5,287 nt of DNA, taken from NCBI GenBank assembly GCA_021323815.1, contig JAJPKG010000242.1, positions 1 to 5,287 on the forward strand. Direction: 5' to 3'. A program made the translations under genes and the position numbers. Numbering within the stretch: position 1 is the stretch's first letter; each line of letters opens with the position of its first letter. Positions 1 through 5,287 of this stretch are shown piece by piece. Origin of the DNA: Pseudomonadota bacterium (lineage in GTDB: Bacteria > Chloroflexota > Ktedonobacteria > Ktedonobacterales > JACDGC01). The notes beneath the pieces were generated by a model that worked only from the letters and a program-made list of their open reading frames with translations, searched no databases and was not told the DNA's origin.

Positions 1-837
1 CTGGCCGGGCTGATCGCCTTCATCTTCCGCAGCAAGCTTTCGCCGGAGATGCTGGCCTCGCTGGCCTTTCTGGTGCCATTCCCGTTTTACATCGCGGCCA
101 TGTTCGGCGGTCAGGCCATCATGTTCGCGCCGGGCGCGGCCAGCCCTGCGGTGAACGACGTGTGGTTCAATGACCGCTATGGCGCGGGTGTGGTGCTGCC
201 GGTGGCACTCTATGCCGCCGCGCTGGTGATGCGCTGGCCCTGGGGCAAGATCGGCTTGCTGGCGCTTATCCTTGCGCAATCCTTCTTGATCGCGCAAGGA
301 GGCATCGTCACCCTGCAAGACGGCCAGGTAGGGCTGTCGTGCAATCCCTATTCGGTCATCCCCGACTATCTGCGCCGCCACTATGACACCGGCTACATTC
401 TGGATGACACGTATAACACTGCAACCGATTTCCGCGCGGTGCCGGAGATCACGCTGAGCAACGTCATCTATCAAGGGTCAGGGGCAAAGTGGCAGCAGGC
501 GCTACGCGATCCGGCCTCCATCGTGAACTGGATCATCGTTGCTTCCGGCGATCAGGTCTCGCAAGCCATCGACGTGCACAGCGAAGCTTTCAACGCGCAA
601 TATGAGGTGGTGGCCATCGACTATCACAGCGGCGCGGTGCTCTATCACAAGCGCGGGCTGCCGCCGCTGCCCACGCGCCTCATCACCATCGATCCCGACG
701 CCAACGCCTATCGCCTCTGCGGCACCATCCCGCTCTTTAACGTGCCCACAACGAGCACTGTGCCGCACGCGCCCGCGGGGCGGCAAGCGGCAGTGGTGCG
801 AGATATCAAGCACGTGCATAGAGCGTATGCGCGTTGA
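1..837 (+). CDS. C-terminal part of a GT-C type (PMT/ArnT-like) membrane glycosyltransferase, 5' end outside window
   Basis: The frame is open from base 1 to the TGA at 835-837, giving 278 residues; the start and the catalytic first loop lie upstream of the window. Seen: hydrophobic segments at about residues 1-9 (partial), 17-37, 62-77 and 84-105, then a soluble tail of about 170 residues. Between the first two full segments is FNDRYG (residues 56-61), which resembles the N-x-RYG motif near the end of many bacterial GT39/GT83-like membrane glycosyltransferases. The tail has blocks typical of these proteins in environmental bacteria: PDYLRRHYDTGYILDD (121-136), IYQGSGAKWQQALRDPAS (156-173) and VNWIIVASGD (175-184). 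Known of the family: such enzymes transfer a sugar from a polyprenyl-phosphate donor on the outer face of the membrane. The last 58 residues, after HKRGLPPL, look poorly conserved and unstructured. The acceptor and sugar cannot be told from this fragment. It could also be a non-catalytic membrane protein of the same fold. Confidence 0.72.
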   Translation: MAGLIAFIFRSKLSPEMLASLAFLVPFPFYIAAMFGGQAIMFAPGAASPAVNDVWFNDRYGAGVVLPVALYAAALVMRWPWGKIGLLALILAQSFLIAQGGIVTLQDGQVGLSCNPYSVIPDYLRRHYDTGYILDDTYNTATDFRAVPEITLSNVIYQGSGAKWQQALRDPASIVNWIIVASGDQVSQAIDVHSEAFNAQYEVVAIDYHSGAVLYHKRGLPPLPTRLITIDPDANAYRLCGTIPLFNVPTTSTVPHAPAGRQAAVVRDIKHVHRAYAR

Positions 838-841
838 GCGA

Positions 842-869
842 GCTGATCGCATCAGCGCGCCCGCTGGGC
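842..869 (+). terminator. Two small tandem hairpins just after the GT-C gene (possible weak transcript end)
   Basis: Four bases after the TGA, GCTGAT (842-847) pairs perfectly with ATCAGC (851-856) across a three-base loop. GCCC (859-862) then pairs with GGGC (866-869) across another three-base loop. No T-tract follows (the next bases are AGCATTAACC), so this is not a canonical intrinsic terminator. It may stabilise the mRNA 3' end, attenuate readthrough, or be chance pairing in GC-rich DNA. Confidence 0.25.
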
Positions 870-924
870 AGCATTAACCGCCGGCTCGCATGAATCAATG
901 TCTCTCAATCACTCTGGCACATCC

Positions 925-930
925 AAAGGA
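925..930 (+). promoter_or_regulatory. Ribosome binding site of the propeller gene
   Basis: AAAGGA lies 11 bases before the ATG at 942. Two more in-frame ATGs follow at 948 and 954, but they would lie 17 and 23 bases from this site, so the first ATG is preferred. I could not find a convincing -35/-10 pair in 838-941, so the gene may be read from the upstream transcript or from a non-standard promoter. Confidence 0.5.
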
Positions 931-941
931 ATTAACCTGCT

Positions 942-2999
942 ATGAAAATGCGAATGAACGTCAAACCCAGCCTTTTTCTGGTGGTTGGCACATTAGTCCT
1001 GACGGTGGCGGTCATCGCCGGAACCGTTCTGTTCACAAAGCAAGCGCAATTCACAACCAAAGCCGTGTATCAGGCGCAGCGCCCTTATGTCGGCGGCGCG
1101 GACTGGCCGGAATATCTGATGGGGCCGTCCAATTCGTCCTATAACGCGAAGGAGCACACGCTGTCGCCGGAAAATATCGCGCAACTGGCGCTGGTGGGGG
1201 ATGTCGATATCGGCACCACCGCGCCCTATAAAGACGCCATCGCCACGCAGGTGATCGTCGTCGGCAGCACGCTCTATTTCGGCAGTTGGAACGGCTATGA
1301 ATATGCCGTCGATGCTGTGACCTCGAACGTGCTGTGGCACACCTACCTGGGCGTGACGCATCCCAGCGATCCGCAGTGCTACCCGCAATTCGCGGGCGTC
1401 ACCTCTGCCGCGTTGGTGCACAACGGCGTGGTGTATGTCGGCGGCGGCGACGGCAATTTTTACGCGCTCTCGGCAACCACCGGCAAGATTCTCTGGAAGA
1501 CGCCGTTGACCTCGACGGCGGATGGCGGCTTTCTGTGGAGTTCGCCAAGCTATTACGACGGCGCGGTCTACATGGGCATCGCGTCTTATGGTGATTGCCC
1601 GCTGGTGCGCGCCTCGGTCGTGAAGATGGATCCCAAAACGGGCAAGATCGTCGCGCGCCATTGGACCGACACCACCAACGAGATCGGTGACAGCGTGTGG
1701 AGCAAGATCTCCATCGCTGATGGCATGGTGGTGTTTGGCACGGGCAACGGGTATAACACCACGAACCCGAATCTCGACGCTGGCGAGAGCGACAGCATCG
1801 TTGCCGTGCGCGCCTCTGATATGGGTGAGCCGGCAGGCGGCGTCTATCATCCGCCGTATGGCAGCGTGGAGGGCGATTATGATTTCGGCGCGTCGTGCAT
1901 GCGCGTGCCGGATGTCGGTGGCGGCAACCCCGGCGCGCTGTGCCACAACAAGAACGGCGAACTGTATGCCGTGCGCGTGACGGCGAACGGGTTGGCGCTG
2001 CAATGGATGGATAAGCTGGGCAACGGCGGCGAAGGCCCCGAACACGGCGAGGCGGATATCAGTTCCGGCGTCTTCGACGGCCATACGGCATATTTCATGT
2101 CGGCGCACATCGACTATGACAAGCATTATTACAACAGCGCCATCTATGCCATCGATCCCACAACCGGCGCGTTCCGCTGGGTGACGCCCTTCACGGGGGG
2201 CTATCCGCTCAACGCGCTGGCGGGCGCGAATGGCCTGCTGGCGGTGGGCCTGTCGCAGAAGTTGCACAACGGCGATTTCGCCGGCAATTTCATGGTGGTC
2301 TCGATGGCTGACGGGCGCGTGCTGTTCCAGCAACAGACTTCCGCCGCCATCTTTGGCTCGCCAACCATTGCCAACGGCTCGATCTATGTCCCCACCATCG
2401 ACGGCCACATCTACATCTATGGCTTGCCCGGCAATCTGCCGGCATATGCCGACTTCACCACCGGCCAGCAGCCTCAGCCCTGGTCGTGGGTCGGCCAGGA
2501 TGCGCAGGGCGCGCAGTTCACCAAAGATGGGCTGCACATGGACGTGCAATCCGGCGGCATCGATCAGCATAACTTCCTGACGCTGGCCGCGCCGCCCGCC
2601 GATTTCAGCTTGCAGGCGACCCTGATCTTTACGCCCAAGAGCGATGGGGATGAGGCCGATCTGGTGGCGTATCACGACGGGCGCAACTATCTGGTGGTTG
2701 CGGTGCAGCGCGTGAAGGGACAGATGCAGTTCGTGATGCGCATGGTGCAAAACGGAGTGGTCACGCAGTCGCAGCCGGTGGCCGTCACCGCCACAGCAGG
2801 CGGCGCGATCACCCTGCAGATCGTTCACCTGCCCTTCCACTATTACGGCTATGCCACCGTGGACGGCATTCACATGCTGACCATCGGCGAGTTTGATCCG
2901 CACTTCCTGCCGACGTTGGTTGGCCTGACCACCCAGCATATCGGCACCGGCGTGACGGGTTCCGCCCTCTGGCTGCGTTGCACCGTGACGGCCCTCTAG
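942..2999 (+). CDS. Membrane-anchored PQQ-like (quinoprotein-type) beta-propeller with C-terminal concanavalin-like domain
   Basis: The product has 685 residues. A single hydrophobic segment at about 9-31 after a basic start (Lys2, Arg4, Lys8) suggests an uncleaved anchor or signal with the rest outside the cell. The stretch DWPEYLMGPSNSSYN (54-68) followed by LSPENIAQL is the usual lead-in of PQQ-like propellers. I count about eight blades between residues 105 and 495, several with the classic form of aromatic-Ala-x-(5)-TGK-x-x-W: NGVVYVGGGDGNFYAL (161-176) with TTGKILWKTPL, YAIDPTTGAFRW (402-413), and NGSIYVPTIDGHIYIYGL at the end. GTGNG (266-270), GDYDFGAS (311-318) and NKNGELYAV (336-344) resemble conserved segments of polyvinyl-alcohol-dehydrogenase-like quinoproteins, where an Asn and an Asp line the cofactor site. 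The adjacent Cys-Cys pair of quinoprotein alcohol dehydrogenases is absent, and no haem CxxCH is seen. Residues about 503-685 form a separate jelly-roll-like domain (see findings). Whether it is a dehydrogenase or a structural sugar-binding propeller is open. Confidence 0.85.
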   Translation: MKMRMNVKPSLFLVVGTLVLTVAVIAGTVLFTKQAQFTTKAVYQAQRPYVGGADWPEYLMGPSNSSYNAKEHTLSPENIAQLALVGDVDIGTTAPYKDAIATQVIVVGSTLYFGSWNGYEYAVDAVTSNVLWHTYLGVTHPSDPQCYPQFAGVTSAALVHNGVVYVGGGDGNFYALSATTGKILWKTPLTSTADGGFLWSSPSYYDGAVYMGIASYGDCPLVRASVVKMDPKTGKIVARHWTDTTNEIGDSVWSKISIADGMVVFGTGNGYNTTNPNLDAGESDSIVAVRASDMGEPAGGVYHPPYGSVEGDYDFGASCMRVPDVGGGNPGALCHNKNGELYAVRVTANGLALQWMDKLGNGGEGPEHGEADISSGVFDGHTAYFMSAHIDYDKHYYNSAIYAIDPTTGAFRWVTPFTGGYPLNALAGANGLLAVGLSQKLHNGDFAGNFMVVSMADGRVLFQQQTSAAIFGSPTIANGSIYVPTIDGHIYIYGLPGNLPAYADFTTGQQPQPWSWVGQDAQGAQFTKDGLHMDVQSGGIDQHNFLTLAAPPADFSLQATLIFTPKSDGDEADLVAYHDGRNYLVVAVQRVKGQMQFVMRMVQNGVVTQSQPVAVTATAGGAITLQIVHLPFHYYGYATVDGIHMLTIGEFDPHFLPTLVGLTTQHIGTGVTGSALWLRCTVTAL

Positions 3000-3009
3000 A
3001 CCTGTAAAT

Positions 3010-3014
3010 AAGGA
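3010..3014 (+). promoter_or_regulatory. Ribosome binding site deciding the start of the GT2-GtrA gene
   Basis: AAGGA at 3010-3014 directly abuts an ATG at 3015, too close to serve it, but is 9 bases from the in-frame ATG at 3024. The start is therefore placed at 3024, which trims three residues (Met-Gly-Ala) from the longest reading frame. The site lies only 11 bases after the propeller stop codon (TAG 2997-2999), which points to co-transcription. Confidence 0.55.
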
Positions 3015-3023
3015 ATGGGAGCC

Positions 3024-4163
3024 ATGACTGCCAACACCATGCCGCCCGCGTTGAGCATCATCATGCCCGTTGCCCGCCGCCGGACTGTTCCGGCGGCGCT
3101 CCTGACCCGCTTGCGCCGCGCCTTCGCTGGGACGGCGACGGAGATCCTCATTGCGGGTGATGGGACGATGACCGGCGCGCAGGTGCGTTCCTTGCGCCGC
3201 TGGTCGCAGGGGCAGTTCGTCGTTCGCGTGCTGCCCTCGGCCCAGAGAGGCACATGCGGCATCACCCAGGCGATCCGCGTGGCGCGGGGCGGGTATCTCA
3301 CCGTCATCAGCGTGGAGCGGTCTCCGTCATGCGCCGGTTTGCGCCTGCTGCTCGCGGCAGCACAAGCCAAAGGGGCCGATATCGCTATCGCGTCCTCGCG
3401 CCGCGCCGCCGGGGAAAGCACCACCGGCTACGCGCTGCGCCTGGGGATGCGGCTGCTGGCAAAAGTTGCCTTTCCTGAGCGACTGCGGCGCGTGGCCGAT
3501 CCATTTGGCGAGCACTTCGTGGCGCGTCGCGCGCTGCTGAACGGCATCACCCTCTGCCAGACCGGCCCTGGCGTCTTGCTGGAGATCTTGCTGCGCTGCG
3601 AGTGGAAAGCGGTGCTGACGCTCCAGCAAAAGACCGGGGCGGGGGCAAGCTTGCCGGCTCAGGCGCGGCAAAGCCTGACGCTGCTGCCACAGTTCGTCCG
3701 GCTGGCATATGCGGTGCCGGCTGCCGCGCGCTTCTGGAAGTTTTGCTTTGTCGGTTTCGTCACAGCGCTGGTGAATCTGGCACTGCTGGGCGTGGCGCTG
3801 CGGGCACACCTGCCGCTCTGGCTCGCGTGGGGCATCGGCACCGAGGGCAGCATCATCGGCAACTTCGCGCTCAACAGCATAATCACCTGGCGCGACGTAG
3901 AAAGCACCGGCTGGCTGAAGCGTTTCGGGAAATTTCACAGCGCCATCGCCTTCAGCACGGCTTTGAATCTGGCGTTTTTCACAGCGCTGAACACGCTGGT
4001 GCATCTGCCGTTGCTGGCGCAGTTCATCACGCTGATCATCGGCACGTTTGTGAATTACTGGATCGCCAGGCGCGTCACCTTCGCCGCCAGGCAGCCGCGC
4101 ATGCACTCGCCTGAGATGAGCGTCTCTTCCGTTGCGTTCATGAGCGGCTCAGCCAGCGAATAA
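3024..4163 (+). CDS. GT2-like (polyprenyl-phosphate mannose synthase-like) domain fused to a GtrA membrane domain; catalytic motifs degenerate
   Basis: The product has 379 residues. Residues about 9-205 follow the dolichyl-phosphate-mannose-synthase pattern: LSIIMPV (10-16), EILIAGDGTMTG (40-51, where the family has E-I-hydrophobic-V-D-D-G-S-T-D-G), CGITQAIRVARGGYLTVIS (78-96), ADIAIASSRR (118-127), DPFGEHFVARRALLNG (159-174) and PGVLLEILLR (182-191). Residues about 236-355 are a GtrA/DPMS_TM domain of four helices (about 236-258, 265-288, 303-325, 330-350), with the paired family motifs NFALNSIITWRD (280-291) and NYWIARRVTF (344-353). Known: GT2-GtrA fusions make polyprenyl-phosphate sugars, and GtrA is thought to help move or organise them in the membrane. 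Odd: the DxD that binds metal and nucleotide is S96-V97-E98, and the first Asp of the DDGS motif is Gly45, so sugar transfer by this copy is doubtful. A Ser-rich tail (about 359-379) follows the last helix. The gene lies 24 bases after the propeller gene. Confidence 0.85.
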   Translation: MTANTMPPALSIIMPVARRRTVPAALLTRLRRAFAGTATEILIAGDGTMTGAQVRSLRRWSQGQFVVRVLPSAQRGTCGITQAIRVARGGYLTVISVERSPSCAGLRLLLAAAQAKGADIAIASSRRAAGESTTGYALRLGMRLLAKVAFPERLRRVADPFGEHFVARRALLNGITLCQTGPGVLLEILLRCEWKAVLTLQQKTGAGASLPAQARQSLTLLPQFVRLAYAVPAAARFWKFCFVGFVTALVNLALLGVALRAHLPLWLAWGIGTEGSIIGNFALNSIITWRDVESTGWLKRFGKFHSAIAFSTALNLAFFTALNTLVHLPLLAQFITLIIGTFVNYWIARRVTFAARQPRMHSPEMSVSSVAFMSGSASE

Positions 4164-4220
4164 TGCCGTTTGAGCATGTACCCCGGATATCGTCGGGAAG
4201 GCGACTGTTTCGGGTAGGGT

Positions 4221-4259
4221 TCCCGTACCGCAACGGGACCGGGGATATCTTGTCCCCGG
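4221..4259 (+). terminator. Two adjacent hairpins in the GtrA-GH5 gap (possible transcript end)
   Basis: TCCCGT (4221-4226) pairs with ACGGGA (4233-4238) across six bases. Immediately next to it, CCGGGGA (4239-4245) pairs perfectly with TCCCCGG (4253-4259) across a seven-base loop. The second stem is GC-rich and stable. No U-run follows, so if it ends the upstream transcript it does so without the classic T-tract. The seven bases GGATATC inside the second hairpin also occur at 4185-4191. Confidence 0.35.
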
Positions 4260-4260
4260 C

Positions 4261-4317
4261 GATCTGGCCGGCTGATGAGCAACCTTTCCCATGCCATGTC
4301 GTTTCGCCGGTGAGATC
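4261..4317. repeat. Long interrupted inverted repeat abutting the GH5 promoter
   Basis: GATCT (4261-4265) and CCGGC (4268-4272) are matched in inverted order by GCCGG (4306-4310) and AGATC (4313-4317). With a G-T pair (4267/4311) and one mismatch (4266/4312), the arms form 11 pairs over 12 positions around a 33-base centre. The right arm ends at the base before the extended -10 motif. It could be an operator for a regulator bound at two sites, or an RNA stem in the upstream transcript. I recognise no known riboswitch or ribozyme core. Confidence 0.45.
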
Positions 4318-4326
4318 TGCTATACT
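4318..4326 (+). promoter_or_regulatory. Extended -10 promoter for the GH5-like gene
   Basis: TGC followed by TATACT matches the TGnTATAAT extended -10 form with one mismatch and stands out in GC-rich DNA. The sequence 15-18 bases upstream (4297-4305) has no good -35 hexamer, as is usual for extended -10 promoters. Transcription would begin near 4333, giving a leader of about 48 bases. It implies that the GH5-like gene has its own promoter, separate from the two genes before it. Confidence 0.42.
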
Positions 4327-4331
4327 AGGAA

Positions 4332-4349
4332 ATAGCTGGGGAGCGCTAT
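4332..4349 (+). other. Small hairpin at the predicted 5' end of the GH5 transcript
   Basis: ATAGC (4332-4336) pairs with GCTAT (4345-4349) across eight bases. An alternative fold pairs GCT (4335-4337) with AGC (4342-4344) around a GGGG loop. It would begin at or next to the predicted transcription start and could protect the mRNA 5' end. It may also be chance. Confidence 0.22.
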
Positions 4350-4369
4350 CGCGCACGGAGTGGGGAAGC

Positions 4370-4373
4370 AGGG
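4370..4373 (+). promoter_or_regulatory. Probable ribosome binding site of the GH5-like gene
   Basis: AGGG ends seven bases before the ATG at 4381. A GAGG at 4375-4378 is too close, and GGGGA at 4362-4366 is rather far. The only other start in frame after the stop at 4333-4335 that I considered is GTG at 4360, which has a GGAG directly adjacent and so is less likely. Confidence 0.35.
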
Positions 4374-4380
4374 TGAGGCT

Positions 4381-5287
4381 ATGCGATTCAACCGATCATC
4401 ACTGAAGGCGTCGTCATGGAATGTCGTTGGCATCTTCGTGCTGCTCAGCGCTGTCCTTTGTTCCGTCACTGCTGCCGCCATCAATAAGCAGATTGCGGAC
4501 CCGGTGGCGCTGCACGTGCGCGGCGCGCATATTGTGGACGGTGCAGGAAACAGCGTCACCCTGATCGGTGCCAGCCGCTACGGCCTGGAATTCGATTGTC
4601 ACGGCGACGGGCATTATACCCTGGCGGATTTCCAGGCGATGCGCTCGTGGGGCATGAACGCGGTGCGCCTCACTCTTTCCTCGGCCTATTGGCTGAATCT
4701 GCAAAACGTGTGCCCCGACTATCGCGCCACCGTCGCTGATGCCATCGCCAATGCCGAACAGGCCCATCTTTATGTGATGCTGGTCTTGCAGCGCGAAGCG
4801 CCCTTTCCCATTCCCGGTGAGATCGAGCATGGCGGCGTGCAATATCAGATGCCCGATATGAACGCCATCCCCTTCTGGCGCGATCTCGCCCAGCACTATG
4901 CCCACGATCCCCGCGTCATTTTCGAGCTGTTCAGCGAGCCGCATGATGTGTCGTGGCAGATCTGGCGCGACGGCGGCACCGTCAATACCGATCACGGCAC
5001 CTATCAGACGCCGGGCATGCAGCCATTGGTGACGCTGATCAATGATGTCGCGCCGGGGCATCTGGTGGTGGCCGGCGGTCTGGTCTATGCGTACGATCTT
5101 TCAGGCATCACCAGCGGCTACGCGCTCACCGGCAGCAACATCGTGTATGCGACCCATCCCTATGATTACAGCAATAAGCAGCAGGCAGACTGGCGGCGCG
5201 CTTTCTTGAATCTGAGCCTGCGCGCGCCGGTGATCGCCACCGAGTTCGGTGAATTCGACGGGGGATCGCATTACGTGCGTCAGGTCA
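4381..5287 (+). CDS. Secreted GH5-like (cellulase-family) glycoside hydrolase, 3' end outside window
   Basis: 302 codons are visible and the frame is still open at the edge. A basic start and a hydrophobic stretch (about residues 14-33, ending in Ala-Ala-Ala) form a signal peptide or anchor. LHVRGAHIVDGAGNSVTLIG (44-63) is the usual entry of extracellular GH5 domains. Then come the barrel landmarks: MRSWGMNAVRLTLS (87-100) with the conserved Arg96, VIFELFSEPHD (179-189) with the presumed acid/base Glu186, THPYDY (258-263) with His259 and Tyr261, and APVIATEFGEFDG (282-294) with the presumed nucleophile Glu288. The two glutamates are 102 residues apart, normal for GH5. Odd: the near-invariant Asn before the acid/base Glu is Ser185, and the Asp-Leu-His after strand 3 reads VMLVLQREA (132-140), without the His. 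Substrate is not predictable; a beta-glucan or mannan is typical for the family. It has its own candidate promoter, 217 bases after the GtrA gene. Confidence 0.82.
   Translation, partial: MRFNRSSLKASSWNVVGIFVLLSAVLCSVTAAAINKQIADPVALHVRGAHIVDGAGNSVTLIGASRYGLEFDCHGDGHYTLADFQAMRSWGMNAVRLTLSSAYWLNLQNVCPDYRATVADAIANAEQAHLYVMLVLQREAPFPIPGEIEHGGVQYQMPDMNAIPFWRDLAQHYAHDPRVIFELFSEPHDVSWQIWRDGGTVNTDHGTYQTPGMQPLVTLINDVAPGHLVVAGGLVYAYDLSGITSGYALTGSNIVYATHPYDYSNKQQADWRRAFLNLSLRAPVIATEFGEFDGGSHYVRQV

Noticed and set aside
942..2447. Assigning the propeller as a true PQQ-dependent alcohol dehydrogenase
   Set aside because: The adjacent cysteine pair and any haem-binding motif are absent. Similarity at GTGN and DYDFGAS supports the family but not the activity.
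993..2939. 648-codon open frame on the minus strand opposite the propeller gene
   Set aside because: It is the codon-position mirror of a GC-rich gene: its product is a His/Arg/Ala/Ile-rich string with no domain, signal or motif, while the + strand frame has clear propeller blades.
3327..4106. 259-codon open frame on the minus strand opposite the GT2-GtrA gene
   Set aside because: The product is Gln/Arg-rich without recognisable motifs, and the opposite strand has unmistakable GtrA and GT2 motifs.
4271..4305. CTGATGAG in the loop of the inverted repeat, resembling a hammerhead ribozyme core
   Set aside because: No GAAA follows on the same strand (the sequence there is GTTTC) and the three-stem arrangement cannot be drawn.
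4163..4405. 80-codon + strand frame starting in a TAATG overlap with the GtrA stop
   Set aside because: The overlap looks like translational coupling, but the product has no motif, crosses the hairpins and promoter, and runs into the GH5 gene in another frame. A real small gene is unlikely.
4402..4464. Cys27 in the GH5 signal region as a lipoprotein attachment site
   Set aside because: The residues before it are Ala-Val-Leu, and a lipobox needs a small residue (Gly, Ala or Ser) just before the Cys.
4414..5061. 215-codon open frame on the minus strand opposite the GH5-like gene
   Set aside because: It lies wholly inside the GH5 frame, has no motif of its own, and the + frame carries both GH5 catalytic regions.

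Overview
The window is GC-rich (roughly 60% by eye) and carries four genes, all on the + strand, packed at ordinary bacterial density. Two are cut by the window edges. The mix is a PMT/ArnT-like membrane glycosyltransferase, a membrane-anchored PQQ-type propeller, a GT2-like domain fused to GtrA, and a secreted GH5-like protein. This suits a large-genome soil or environmental bacterium. Chloroflexota (for example Ktedonobacteria) is my best guess, but it is a weak inference from gene styles I recognise; no rRNA or other marker is present.

Layout. 1-837: C-terminal part of a polytopic GT-C glycosyltransferase with a soluble tail. 838-941: short gap with two small hairpins and the ribosome binding site of the next gene. 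942-2999: membrane-anchored, roughly eight-bladed quinoprotein-like beta-propeller ending in a jelly-roll domain that resembles the C-terminal domain of beta-xylosidases. 3024-4163: a protein with an N-terminal dolichyl-phosphate-mannose-synthase-like GT2 domain and a C-terminal four-helix GtrA domain, only 24 bases after the previous stop and so very probably co-transcribed. 4164-4380: 217-base gap with two adjacent hairpins, a long interrupted inverted repeat and an extended -10 promoter. 4381-5287 (runs off the edge): signal-bearing GH5-like glycoside hydrolase.

How the genes could work together (inference): GT2-GtrA proteins normally make a polyprenyl-phosphate sugar and help move it across the membrane, and GT-C enzymes use such lipid-linked sugars outside the cytoplasm. 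The propeller with its lectin-like tail and the GH5-like protein would sit at the cell surface. The set therefore looks like a surface-glycan assembly and remodelling group. Two of its proteins have lost family-typical catalytic residues: the GT2 half lacks the DxD motif and most of the nucleotide-pocket acids, and the GH5-like protein has Ser-Glu-Pro in place of Asn-Glu-Pro and lacks the usual Asp-Leu-His. These substitutions are the most interesting content here. I see no CRISPR array, tRNA, rRNA, insertion sequence or defence system.
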